Shown here: positions 1-7,111 of the stretch, piece by piece
How the letters are laid out: every line of letters begins with the position of its first letter
Numbering within the stretch: position 1 is the first letter of the stretch
Source: an uncultured Acetatifactor sp.
GTDB lineage: Bacteria > Bacillota > Clostridia > Lachnospirales > Lachnospiraceae
Length of the DNA stretch: 16,097 bases
Direction of reading: 5' to 3'
Assembly (NCBI GenBank): GCA_910577235.1
Contig: CAJTMX010000053.1
Span: 1-16,097 of the forward strand
Notes under the pieces: generated by a model
What the model was told of the DNA's origin: nothing
The model's database searches: none
What the model saw: the letters and a program-made list of their open reading frames with translations, nothing else
Program-made: the position numbers and the translations under genes

Positions 1-1
1 A

Positions 2-124
2 ACTCTGGGGTTTCTGCAGTTTTATCATTTCATTACTGTCAAAGACAGGATTGTACCTCTTTTGGACAAGAAGAAAAATAGCAATATATACCGGCAGGAA
101 AATAAAATTTTGGATATTATATAA
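2..124 (+). CDS. Possible C-terminal end of an upstream gene (partial)
   Basis: Reading frame 2 is open from the left edge to a TAA at 122-124, giving about 40 codons that end in a charged, lysine-rich tail (…LLDKKKNSNIYRQENKILDII). The hydrophobic-then-charged pattern would suit the cytoplasmic tail of a membrane protein. However, frame 3 is also open, up to about position 200, and the DNA is AT-rich, so chance openness is a real possibility. No family can be named. It needs the sequence to the left of the window. Confidence 0.25.
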   Translation, partial: TLGFLQFYHFITVKDRIVPLLDKKKNSNIYRQENKILDII

Positions 125-386
125 TTTACGAATGGTAAAATATAGAACGGGTTCATTTCCGTTGCTCAATTCCATATTTCATTTTAACCTCAAATCATAA
201 GCCTCAAATCATAAGGATCAAATCATAAATAAATATATGGAGAAGAATTGTTTTTCCGCAGTAAGTCAGCTATACTTAAATTACTGGCATAAGCGGGAAA
301 GGAATCCCAGGGAGACGTTTATGGCGGAAAAGACGGAGATTGGGAATATATCCCATTTTATCAAGGAATGGCGGGGGAGTAAGCAC
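125..386. other. AT-rich intergenic region upstream of the exported protein gene
   Basis: These 262 bases contain no convincing gene. They are clearly more AT-rich than the rest of the window. They include a 14-nt x3 tandem repeat at 190-231 and two possible upstream in-frame ATG codons (237 and 321) of the following gene. A TATAAT occurs at 120-125 but has no -35 element at a usual distance, so I do not call a promoter. No terminator hairpin was seen. Confidence 0.5.
190..231. repeat. 14-nt tandem repeat, three copies
   Basis: Three head-to-tail units begin at 190, 204 and 218. Each starts with TCAAATCATAA, which is identical in all three, and is followed by a variable three-base end (GCC, GGA, ATA). 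The array lies in the AT-rich region about 155 bp upstream of the likely start of the exported protein gene. It could be an iteron-like protein binding site or simply a slippage product; the sequence does not decide. Confidence 0.85.
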
Positions 387-2402
387 ATGTTAAAAAGAGA
401 AGTCACGGCTATCTGTCTGTTGCTGTGTCTGGGACTTATATGGTTCGGGGCCGGGAGCCATTCCCGGACGGAGACCAATGCTTTTGCGGCGGGAAAGTCC
501 CCGGAGCCGAATGAGAGTCAATGCGGTCAGGAAGAGACCATCGCACAGATATTTGCACGGCAGGGCAGCGCCGTAACAGTGAGGAAAGTGGACTGGGGTG
601 TGGAAGAACTGCCGGACCGCCTGTGGGCAGGGATAGAGCAGTGGCAGGCAGATTATGCGGATTCTCCCCGCGCTATTATGGGATATATTGAGTTGCTGGA
701 CGAGCCTGCCGGTCAGGTGGCGGAGGACTGTTTGTGGGAGTATGCCACCATACAGCATGAGTTCGGGCAGGAGACTTTTCTGGTGACCGGAACAGGAATC
801 TATCAGGTCAGTTCCCGGGGGAGCAACGAAATCTGGCAGTCCTGCATGGAAGAGCTGCTTGGCAGCAGTTCCCAGTGGCAGCTATCCAAGAGCGAAACGG
901 AGCGGTATATTCACGGTCTGGATTTTGAGCATTATGAAATGTTTAGTGATCCGCCTTACGGTAAACTGGAACTGTGGTATCAGGGAGTATCCGTTACCTT
1001 TTATGAAGGCAGCAGATTGCTTGCTTATCACAGGGACAGGGAGGATTCATCGTCTGGGGAGAGACCGGATTCGGGGAGAGAATGTCTGTGGTTTCGCCAG
1101 AAGTGGGGGGAACAGGAGTTGGACTGGCAGTTTTGCGCCACCGAGTCCCTTACAGGTCTTCCCTATCAGGATCTGTCCCGGCACTTCCGGACTCTTTTTC
1201 CGGGGCTGTGGAGCTGCGCTTTTTATACCAGGGAGACGGAGGAGTATGACGCCCGGCCTCTGATCGACTTGATGACAGAGGATGCGGAGTATGTATACTA
1301 TTGCCGGAAAGGGCAATGGTATCAGGTCTGTATCCGGCCCACGGAGGATGTCGGCGGCAGACAGGGGCTGTTTAGCAGTAAAGGTTATAGCTTTCGATAT
1401 GATCTGGGTTACTCCGATCAGGAATCCTACTCTTTTCAGGTCACGGAGCAGGGCGACATCACAGAGACGGATCAGATACAGCACCGACATTATCTGGAGC
1501 AGGAGTTGGGGCCGGGGCTGCGGCTCTGCTTTGACTGTAGGATGACAGACGAGTACCGGGGAGAGCTTTTTATGGACTATACCTATGAGGTTGCCGTATC
1601 CAGGCCCGGAGAGGAAGAGCCGTTTCAGATTTTGGAGGTCAGCTCCGCCGAGTGGGAGCCGTTTTCCTTTGAGGATATCAATGCCGATGGCTGGCTGGAT
1701 CTGAGGGTGCTGTACTATTATGGAGCTAACGGAGGAACACTGTCGTTCTATCTCTGGAGTCCCTCCAAAGGGGAATTTGTGTGTGGGCCGGAGGAACTGG
1801 GCTACTTTGGATTATACGGTATAGATCAGGAAAAAAGGCAGCTCCATATGCATTATCACGGTACAGCCGTATCCGGTGAAGAGGAACTCTATCAGTGGTC
1901 AGGAGAGACGGACTGTGAACTGATCCGCCGCTTTAATCACAATGAAACGAACGAACGCCGGGAAATGCATATAGAGATCTGCTGTTATGAAGATGGACAG
2001 GAGAAAATACTGTCGGATTACTGTTATCCCATGGACGAGTATATGGAGCGTGACGCCATCTGGGGGATTTACACGCTTGATTTTGTGTGGGAACGGGAGA
2101 TAGAATTGCCCGGACAGGAGGGAATTTGTATACTGCGCTACGCCCAGGAGAAAAGCTTTCCCGAAGATGAAGACGCCGAGGAAACAGAGGGAAAACGGGA
2201 AATGCTGGATTACCTGTTTCTGTTCCGTCAGGATACCTATCTCATCTGCGCGTTGGAGCATCAGGTGGCTCCGGCTGCATATACCGGACTTACCTGGGAC
2301 GAAGAGCAGGCACGGCTTACTGTCAGCTATGAGGGCGGAGAGAAACAATGCTATCTATGGGATGGTGAGTCATTCATAATCCCACCGGATACAGGCATAT
2401 AA
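387..2402 (+). CDS. Exported protein of unknown function with a VCBS/FG-GAP-like calcium motif
   Basis: I do not recognise a named family. Starting at the ATG at 387 gives 671 residues. This start has a good GGGGGAG ribosome site at 373-379. It also places a positively charged end and a hydrophobic core at residues 1-20 (MLKREVTAICLLLCLGLIWF), followed by a possible signal peptidase site near AFA-AG, so the protein is probably secreted or membrane-tethered. Starts at 237 or 321 would bury that segment inside the protein. Around residues 430-438 lies D-I-N-A-D-G-W-L-D, the D-x-N-x-D-G-x-x-D pattern of calcium loops in FG-GAP/VCBS or dockerin-like repeats, followed by a Tyr-rich stretch. The rest is rich in Glu, Tyr, Trp and Gly, suggesting a beta-rich extracellular fold. 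It lies 46 bp upstream of the glucosaminidase gene and may be co-transcribed with it. Existence of the gene is well supported; function is open. Confidence 0.8.
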   Translation: MLKREVTAICLLLCLGLIWFGAGSHSRTETNAFAAGKSPEPNESQCGQEETIAQIFARQGSAVTVRKVDWGVEELPDRLWAGIEQWQADYADSPRAIMGYIELLDEPAGQVAEDCLWEYATIQHEFGQETFLVTGTGIYQVSSRGSNEIWQSCMEELLGSSSQWQLSKSETERYIHGLDFEHYEMFSDPPYGKLELWYQGVSVTFYEGSRLLAYHRDREDSSSGERPDSGRECLWFRQKWGEQELDWQFCATESLTGLPYQDLSRHFRTLFPGLWSCAFYTRETEEYDARPLIDLMTEDAEYVYYCRKGQWYQVCIRPTEDVGGRQGLFSSKGYSFRYDLGYSDQESYSFQVTEQGDITETDQIQHRHYLEQELGPGLRLCFDCRMTDEYRGELFMDYTYEVAVSRPGEEEPFQILEVSSAEWEPFSFEDINADGWLDLRVLYYYGANGGTLSFYLWSPSKGEFVCGPEELGYFGLYGIDQEKRQLHMHYHGTAVSGEEELYQWSGETDCELIRRFNHNETNERREMHIEICCYEDGQEKILSDYCYPMDEYMERDAIWGIYTLDFVWEREIELPGQEGICILRYAQEKSFPEDEDAEETEGKREMLDYLFLFRQDTYLICALEHQVAPAAYTGLTWDEEQARLTVSYEGGEKQCYLWDGESFIIPPDTGI

Positions 2403-2448
2403 TAGACCATATTTCCGAACTATATTTTGACTGAGAAGGGAATCTATC

Positions 2449-3663
2449 ATGCCTGAAGGAACAGCGATCTATGTGGTGCAGCGGGGCGATACAGTGGACA
2501 GTATTGCCGCCGCCTATGGTGTCAATGTGGAAAATATCATCCGAGACAATCAGATCCTTTATCCATACGAGCTTGCCCTGGGGCAGGCTCTTTTTATCGA
2601 TCTGGGGACAAGACAGCCTTACCGTTCACTGCGGGTCACAGGTTATGCCTATCCCTATATCGAAAGGCAGGTCCTGGAGGATACGCTGCCCTATCTGTCG
2701 GAGCTAGCCATCTTTTCCTATGGCTTTACCACGGAGGGGGAGCTGGTTTATCCCGCATTGCCGGACGACTGGATGATCGCTCTGGCTCTGGAGTACGGTA
2801 CCGCGCCGATCCTGACGCTGACTCCGCTGGATGAGCAGGGGCGTTTCAGCAATTATCTGATCCACAGCGTGGTCCAGAACCCCGAGGCGGTGGACCGTCT
2901 CATTGACAATCTGCTGTCATTGATGGGTGAAAAGGGGTATCAGGGGCTGGATATTGATTTTGAGTATATACTGGCCCAGGATCGGGACGCTTTCACGGAT
3001 TTTGTCCGACGGACGGCGGAGCGTATGCGGGAAAACGGATATCATACCTCCGTGGCTCTGGCCCCCAAGACCAGCGCGGACCAGAAGGGCACGCTCTATG
3101 AGGGCAAGGATTACAGGGCGCTTGGGGAGGCAGCGGATCATGTGTTGCTGATGACCTATGAGTGGGGGTATACCTACGGGCCGCCCATGGCTGTGGCGCC
3201 GCTGCATCAGGTGCGCCGGGTGGTGGAATATGCCGTGACCGAGATTCCGCCGGAGAAGATCGACCTGGGAATCCCCAATTACGGTTATGACTGGCCGCTT
3301 CCCTTTGTGCGGGGAGAGACTGCGGCTACGTCCATCGGCAATGTGCAGGCGGTGCGCATCGCCATCCAGCAGGATGTGCCCATCCAGTTTGACGAAACGG
3401 CCCAGAGTCCCTTTTTTACTTATATTCAAGAGCAGGAAGAAAATAATGTGCCCGGAGGGGGCGCAGCGGGAAACGGCGGGGCGGAGCAGGGAGACAACAC
3501 CGGCGTATCCCATGAAGTCTGGTTTGAGGATGTGCGAAGTTATCAAGGAAAGTTTGATCTGATCCGGGAGTTTGGCCTGGGGGGCTGTGGCTACTGGCAG
3601 ATCATGCGCTGGTTTGCGGCGAATTGGAAACTGCTGTACAAGAATTTTTATATTGAGAAATAG
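2449..3663 (+). CDS. LysM domain and GH18 family glucosaminidase, SleL/YaaH type
   Basis: This protein probably cleaves N-acetylglucosamine linkages in peptidoglycan, most likely of the spore cortex. Residues 5-51 form one LysM domain (YVVQRGDTVDSIAAAYGV…, ending GQALFI). Residues from about 60 to 400 form a GH18 barrel. The catalytic signature is visible as G-L-D-I-D-F-E at 166-172, with E172 as the expected acid. LMTYEWG at 234-240 is another conserved barrel strand. There is no signal peptide, as in Bacillus SleL/YaaH-type enzymes, which are made in the mother cell and deposited in the spore. The start has AGAAGGG at 2434-2440, 8 nt upstream. A glycine-rich stretch (about 334-352) interrupts the segment between FTYIQ and VWFEDVRS, where family members are usually short. 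Assignment to family is firm; the spore role is inferred. Confidence 0.88.
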   Translation: MPEGTAIYVVQRGDTVDSIAAAYGVNVENIIRDNQILYPYELALGQALFIDLGTRQPYRSLRVTGYAYPYIERQVLEDTLPYLSELAIFSYGFTTEGELVYPALPDDWMIALALEYGTAPILTLTPLDEQGRFSNYLIHSVVQNPEAVDRLIDNLLSLMGEKGYQGLDIDFEYILAQDRDAFTDFVRRTAERMRENGYHTSVALAPKTSADQKGTLYEGKDYRALGEAADHVLLMTYEWGYTYGPPMAVAPLHQVRRVVEYAVTEIPPEKIDLGIPNYGYDWPLPFVRGETAATSIGNVQAVRIAIQQDVPIQFDETAQSPFFTYIQEQEENNVPGGGAAGNGGAEQGDNTGVSHEVWFEDVRSYQGKFDLIREFGLGGCGYWQIMRWFAANWKLLYKNFYIEK

Positions 3664-3706
3664 ATAATTGGGTAAAAGATAATCGGGTAATAGATATCGA
3701 GTTAAA
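3662..3706. repeat. 15-nt tandem repeat, three copies, starting within the stop codon
   Basis: Units start at 3662, 3677 and 3692: AGATAATTGGGTAAA, AGATAATCGGGTAAT and AGATATCGAGTTAAA. The first two differ at two positions and the third is more diverged. The array begins at the second base of the glucosaminidase TAG stop codon (3661-3663). It has no hairpin, so it is not a terminator. Confidence 0.85.
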
Positions 3707-3780
3707 CGCATGATGATGAAGAGGCTAAATGATATACGGCGTAAAAAGGTGTGAATCAGAGTCCGGCGATGTTTACAGGG

Positions 3781-3809
3781 CTGACACGAAAGGGTATTTG
3801 TGGTAAGAT
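3781..3809 (+). promoter_or_regulatory. Sigma-A-type promoter for the nucleoside phosphorylase gene
   Basis: CTGACA at 3781-3786 matches five of six bases of the -35 consensus. A 17-bp spacer separates it from TAAGAT at 3804-3809, which matches four of six bases of the -10 consensus. Transcription would begin near 3816, giving a leader of about 140 nt. No other element this good lies in the 293-bp gap upstream of the gene. Confidence 0.5.
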
Positions 3810-3813
3810 TATT

Positions 3814-3825
3814 ACAGACATCTGT
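3814..3825. promoter_or_regulatory. Possible operator dyad at the pdp transcription start
   Basis: ACAGA-CA-TCTGT is a perfect 5-bp inverted repeat with a 2-bp centre. It begins 5 bp after the predicted -10 element and covers the likely transcription start. That is a typical place for a repressor site, but the dyad is short and may be chance. Confidence 0.25.
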
Positions 3826-3956
3826 CAATTATGCATTGGGAAAGCGGCAGCCTGGCAAAAGACGGCAGGGCGTGGATGACTGTGAATACGGTGGCAGCCT
3901 GGGGCAGATGAGGATATCCTTTGAAAACAGATGAAATACGGAAAGGGGCGCGTGCT

Positions 3957-5267
3957 ATGAGAATGTACGATATCATCATGAAAAAAAGAAACGGGGAAAA
4001 ACTTACCCCGGAGGAGATCAAATATTTTATTACCGGGTATACCAACGGGGATATTCCCGACTATCAGGTGTCGGCTCTGATGATGGCCGTGTACTTTCAG
4101 GGGATGGATGAGGAGGAGACGCTGGCCCTCACCATGGCTATGGCCCACAGCGGGGATATGCTGGATCTGTCCGCCATCAAAGGGATCAAAGTGGATAAGC
4201 ACAGCACAGGCGGCGTGGGGGATAAGACCTCCCTGGCCCTGGGTCCCATGGTGGCTGCCTGCGGCGTAAAGATCGCCAAGATGAGCGGCCGGGGATTGGG
4301 CCACACCGGGGGCACCATAGATAAACTGGAAAGTTTTGCCGGGTTTTCCACTGCCGTCAGCCGGGAGCATTTTATCCGCCAGGTGAATGACATCGGTATT
4401 TCCATCATGGGGCAGACGGCGGATCTGGCTCCCGCGGATAAGAAACTCTATGCCCTGCGGGATGTGACCGCCACCGTGGATAATATGTCTCTGATCGCCA
4501 GTTCCATCATGAGCAAAAAACTGGCGGCGGGAGCGGACGCCATCGTGCTGGACGTCAAGACCGGCAGCGGCGCTTTTATGAAGAATCTGGAGGACTCCTT
4601 GGCTTTGGCCCGGGAGATGGTTCGCATCGGCAACGGCGCAGGGCGACGTACCATGGCTATAGTGTCTGATATGAACCAACCTCTGGGCAGGGCGGTGGGG
4701 AATGCCCTGGAGGTGAAGGAGGCCATTGACACGCTGCGGGGAAAGGGGCCGGAGGATTTTATGGAACTGTGCATGACTCTGGGCAGCCGGATGCTGATGG
4801 CCGGAGGCAGGGCCGGAGACGAGAAGGAGGCTAAAGATATGCTGGAGCAGGCTGTGGCCAGCGGCGCGGCGCTGGATAAGCTGGCAGACTTTGTCCGGGC
4901 GCAGGGCGGCGATCCGGCGGCGGTCTACGACACGGGTCTGCTGCCTGCGGCGGCCCATGTGGAGCCGGTACGGGCATGTACGGACGGCTATATCCGCTGG
5001 ATACAATGCGACGAGATCGGTGTCTGTTCCCTGCTGCTGGGCGGCGGACGGGAGACCAAGGACAGCGATATAGACCTGTCGGTAGGGCTGGTGCTGACCG
5101 CCAAGGTGGGGGACTATGTGAAGGCAGGTGAGCCGCTGGCTTACATGCATTACAACGATCCGGCCAGGGCGGAGGCGGCCATAGATCGTTTTCACAGGGC
5201 CTATACGATTGACAGAGAGCCTGTATGTGCGCCCCGGTTGATACACCGGATTCTGGAGGAGGCATAA
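3957..5267 (+). CDS. pdp: Pyrimidine-nucleoside phosphorylase
   Basis: The enzyme splits uridine, thymidine and deoxyuridine with phosphate into the free base and (deoxy)ribose-1-phosphate, a cytosolic salvage step. From the ATG at 3957 it is 436 residues, close to the usual 430-440 of the family. The glycosyl transferase family signature is clear: the K-x-D-K-H-S-T-G-G-V-G-D phosphate-binding segment and S-G-R-G-L-G-H-T-G-G-T-I-D-K-L-E follow the alpha domain. S-I-M-S-K-K-L-A-A-G-A-D-A and D-V-K-T-G-S-G-A-F-M are also intact. The N-terminus MRMYDIIMKKRNGEKLTPEEI resembles Bacillus Pdp closely, and this start has GAAAGGGG 8 nt upstream. An in-frame TTG at 3921 would add 12 unneeded residues. 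The gene has its own promoter region. The thymidine-only enzyme DeoA is the alternative, but the Lachnospiraceae/Bacillus-like sequence favours Pdp. Confidence 0.93.
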   Translation: MRMYDIIMKKRNGEKLTPEEIKYFITGYTNGDIPDYQVSALMMAVYFQGMDEEETLALTMAMAHSGDMLDLSAIKGIKVDKHSTGGVGDKTSLALGPMVAACGVKIAKMSGRGLGHTGGTIDKLESFAGFSTAVSREHFIRQVNDIGISIMGQTADLAPADKKLYALRDVTATVDNMSLIASSIMSKKLAAGADAIVLDVKTGSGAFMKNLEDSLALAREMVRIGNGAGRRTMAIVSDMNQPLGRAVGNALEVKEAIDTLRGKGPEDFMELCMTLGSRMLMAGGRAGDEKEAKDMLEQAVASGAALDKLADFVRAQGGDPAAVYDTGLLPAAAHVEPVRACTDGYIRWIQCDEIGVCSLLLGGGRETKDSDIDLSVGLVLTAKVGDYVKAGEPLAYMHYNDPARAEAAIDRFHRAYTIDREPVCAPRLIHRILEEA

Positions 5268-5335
5268 TAGCTTTATGGGGTCCCGTCTCCGTTATCGGCA
5301 CATCTGAACAGGCATAAAACTTTATCTCTGCTCTG

Positions 5336-5364
5336 GCATACCCAGTGCCGGGACCGCATACAGT
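5336..5364 (+). promoter_or_regulatory. Candidate sigma-E-type sporulation promoter for yqfC
   Basis: GCATACC at 5336-5342 carries the ATA core of the sigma-E -35 element (K-M-A-T-A-T-T in Bacillus). After exactly 14 bp, CATACAGT at 5357-5364 matches the -10 element CATACAHT at all but the seventh base. In B. subtilis yqfC and yqfD are known as sigma-E-controlled sporulation genes, which fits. Transcription would start near 5372, leaving a leader of about 175 nt. This is pattern matching only; the last two -35 bases are CC, not TT. Confidence 0.45.
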
Positions 5365-5391
5365 ATTATAAACGTTCTGGCTTTTATAATA
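5364..5391. repeat. AT-rich 9-bp perfect inverted repeat
   Basis: TATTATAAA (5364-5372) and TTTATAATA (5383-5391) are exact reverse complements separated by 10 bp. The dyad starts at the last base of the predicted -10 element and covers the likely transcription start of yqfC, so it might be an operator. The right arm includes a perfect TATAAT (5385-5390), though no -35 partner is seen. Confidence 0.6.
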
Positions 5392-5440
5392 TGAATGGTC
5401 TCAGGCCGCTTTGGAGCCGGGAGTACAATCATGGCATAAG

Positions 5441-5495
5441 GAGTAAAACGCTCCGCGTTTAACTCTTCTGACTCAGAGTGCGCGCCAAGGCGCAC
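5441..5495. repeat. Three adjacent dyads forming a compact structured element
   Basis: GAGTAAAACG (5441-5450) pairs with CGTTTAACTC (5456-5465) across a 5-nt loop with one internal mismatch. It is followed directly by the palindrome TCTGA-C-TCAGA (5467-5477), then by GTGCGC (5478-5483) and GCGCAC (5490-5495) around a 6-nt loop. The direct heptamer ATGGCAT lies on both sides, at 5431-5437 and 5502-5508. The block could be a folded leader RNA of yqfC or a dispersed palindromic intergenic repeat. No T-run follows, so it is not a standard terminator. Confidence 0.6.
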
Positions 5496-5547
5496 GGGAT
5501 TATGGCATATTGTAAAAGCTCGGGTTTTTCGTGATGACGGAGTAGAT

Positions 5548-5832
5548 ATGAAGAAAAAGCAAACGGAAGGGCCCAGCCGTAAGGAGGCCATCATCGACTC
5601 ACTGTCTCTGCCCAAGGACATTCTGCTGGGAGCGTTGCGGGTGACTCTCACAGGCAGCCAGGAGGCATGGGTGGAAAACTATAAGGGAATACTGGAATAC
5701 ACCGAATGTCAGATCCTGCTGCAGGGCAAAAACTGCCAGGTCTGCTTTGAAGGGCAGCGCCTTTCCATAGATTATTATACCAATGAGGACATGAAGATCA
5801 GCGGCTGCATCCGCTGTGTCAGATATCAGTAG
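5548..5832 (+). CDS. yqfC: Sporulation protein YqfC (YabP/YqfC family)
   Basis: A small protein of 94 residues, the typical size. The family core is visible: a start with S-L-P-K-D-I-L-L-G, then R-V-T-L-T-G and E-N-Y-K-G-I-L-E-Y (about residues 31-52), and a terminal beta segment ending I-S-G-C-I-R-C-V-R-Y. YqfC proteins are conserved in endospore formers and required for efficient sporulation; the biochemical role is unknown. GGAG at 5539-5542 lies 5 nt before the start. The neighbour yqfD follows by 22 nt, as in Bacillus. The upstream sigma-E-like site agrees with mother-cell expression. Confidence 0.88.
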   Translation: MKKKQTEGPSRKEAIIDSLSLPKDILLGALRVTLTGSQEAWVENYKGILEYTECQILLQGKNCQVCFEGQRLSIDYYTNEDMKISGCIRCVRYQ

Positions 5833-5854
5833 TCTTGGAGCCGGGAGGAGTCAT

Positions 5855-7075
5855 ATGCTGAGAATACTGCAATTCCTCAAGGGGTATGTCAGAATGAAAA
5901 TATGGGGCGTGTCCCCGGAACGTTTTTTGAATCTGTGCAGCAACAAGAATCTGCTGCTGTGGGACATCAGCAAGGACGGGGATGCGTACATCATGTGTAT
6001 CAGCCTGAAGGCCTTTTTGCAGCTGCGCCCCATAGCCAGAAAAACGGGAGTAAGGGTAGTCGTCTTGCAGAGATATGGACTACCCTTTTTGCTGCCTGGA
6101 CTGCTAAAGAGAAAGATTTTTGTGGCGGGGCTTGTGCTGTGCGTGATATTCTGGATGGTCAGCTATAGTTTCGTGTGGGATATCAGTCTGGAGGGAAACT
6201 ATCAGATCTCCCAGGAAGTGTTTTCGGATTTTTTGGCCTCCCAGCAGATCCATGTGGGTATGCGCAAGACGGAGCTGGATATAGGCGCGCTGGAAAAAGA
6301 GATACGCCGCGCTTTCCCGGAGATTACCTGGACTTCCGCCAGACTCTCCGGCACCAGGCTGGAGATCTCGGTCAAGGAAAACGATGCCCCTATGGACATG
6401 GAAACGGAAAAACCGGCGGGCGGGCAGAATCTGGTGTCGGAGTACGCCGGAGTCGTCACATCGATGATCGTGCGAAACGGCGTGCCCATGGTGAAGATCG
6501 GCGATATCGTGGAAGAGGGAACGCTGCTGGTGGAAGGCCGCGTCCCCATTTACAACGAGGACGCCACTGTCCGGGAATACATATATGTAGCTGCCGATGC
6601 GGATATCACCGTGGAACACTCCATCACCTATCAGGATACACTGTCTGCCACTTATATCCAGAAAGTCTACACCGGGCGAAAGAGCGAACGTTTCTTTCTG
6701 CGGCTGGGCAGCAGGGAGCTCAAACTGCCTCAGGAACGGCCCTATCTGGTGTATGACACGGTGATCTCGGGACATACGCCGCTGATATTGGAGAAACTGT
6801 CCGTCCCCATTTCCTGGGGGCAGTATACCTATCGGGAGTATATGAACGTGGAGCATAAGTATACTCCTCAGGAGGCGGAAAACCTTTTGACACAAAAAGA
6901 ATTGCAATTTCTTGCAACTTTAGAGGAAAAAGGGGTACACATTATTGAAAAAGATGTTAAAATAGAGGAGAGCGGTTCGTGTTGGACTATGGAGGGCTGG
7001 ATTTTGGTTGATCAGCTCACAGGACGGCTTGCACCCATCGCCGGGGAGAATGTTTCTCCTCACAGCGGAGAATAG
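5855..7075 (+). CDS. yqfD: Sporulation protein YqfD
   Basis: From the ATG at 5855 the protein has 406 residues, near the usual length. This start has GGGAGGAG at 5843-5850; an in-frame GTG at 5816 would overlap yqfC and lacks a good site. An N-terminal soluble part of about 85 residues (G-Y-V-R-M-K-I-W-G, then R-K-T-G-V-R-V-V-V-L-Q-R-Y-G-L-P-F) precedes one membrane helix at about 87-108. A long part after the helix opens W-D-I-S-L-E-G-N and contains P-E-I-T-W-T-S and L-E-I-S-V-K-E-N, a POTRA-like start. YqfD is a sporulation membrane protein of Firmicutes; in B. subtilis it is tied to the sigma-E stage. The exact role is not settled. Confidence 0.92.
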   Translation: MLRILQFLKGYVRMKIWGVSPERFLNLCSNKNLLLWDISKDGDAYIMCISLKAFLQLRPIARKTGVRVVVLQRYGLPFLLPGLLKRKIFVAGLVLCVIFWMVSYSFVWDISLEGNYQISQEVFSDFLASQQIHVGMRKTELDIGALEKEIRRAFPEITWTSARLSGTRLEISVKENDAPMDMETEKPAGGQNLVSEYAGVVTSMIVRNGVPMVKIGDIVEEGTLLVEGRVPIYNEDATVREYIYVAADADITVEHSITYQDTLSATYIQKVYTGRKSERFFLRLGSRELKLPQERPYLVYDTVISGHTPLILEKLSVPISWGQYTYREYMNVEHKYTPQEAENLLTQKELQFLATLEEKGVHIIEKDVKIEESGSCWTMEGWILVDQLTGRLAPIAGENVSPHSGE

Positions 7076-7111
7076 CGGTGCTTTTGCCGAATCAGAAAAA
7101 CAGGAGAGAAT

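Larger units (their letters stand above)
5268..5547. other. 280-bp intergenic region with dense dyads upstream of yqfC
   Basis: I find no credible gene here. It holds a sigma-E-like promoter (5336-5364), an AT-rich 9-bp inverted repeat (5364-5391), and three adjacent dyads (5441-5495). GGTCCCG (5279-5285) and CGGGACC (5349-5355) form a further 7-bp inverted repeat about 60 nt apart. No hairpin followed by a T-run was seen after pdp, so read-through from pdp into yqfC is not excluded. Confidence 0.6.

Noticed and set aside
120..125. Perfect TATAAT upstream of the exported protein gene
   Set aside because: No -35-like hexamer lies at 16-18 bp, and the DNA is AT-rich enough for chance.
237..386. 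Longer N-terminus of the exported protein (starts at 237 or 321)
   Set aside because: It would put the signal-peptide-like segment after 50 polar residues; the start at 387 has the strongest ribosome site.
2917..3828. A 303-codon open frame on the - strand over the glucosaminidase gene
   Set aside because: Shadow of the real gene; the only regular part (L-L-P-D-Y-L-L-P-N-Y) comes from translating the 15-nt repeat.
3846..3902. 10-nt direct repeat GGCAGCCTGG in the pdp leader
   Set aside because: Copies are 47 bp apart with no further similarity or stable fold that I could see, so I do not call a riboswitch or repeat.
3825..5246. A 473-codon open frame on the - strand opposite pdp
   Set aside because: It is the antisense shadow of a highly conserved gene; its translation is low-complexity (His, Gln, Arg, Pro-rich) with no family pattern.
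5322..5651. A 109-codon - strand frame in the gap before yqfC
   Set aside because: It runs into yqfC antisense, covers the hairpin element and has no domain pattern. I treat it as a by-product of the repeat-like DNA.
5411..5847. 13-nt direct repeat TTGGAGCCGGGAG at 5411 and 5835
   Set aside because: About two such pairs are expected by chance in 16 kb, and the second copy is the ribosome site of yqfD.
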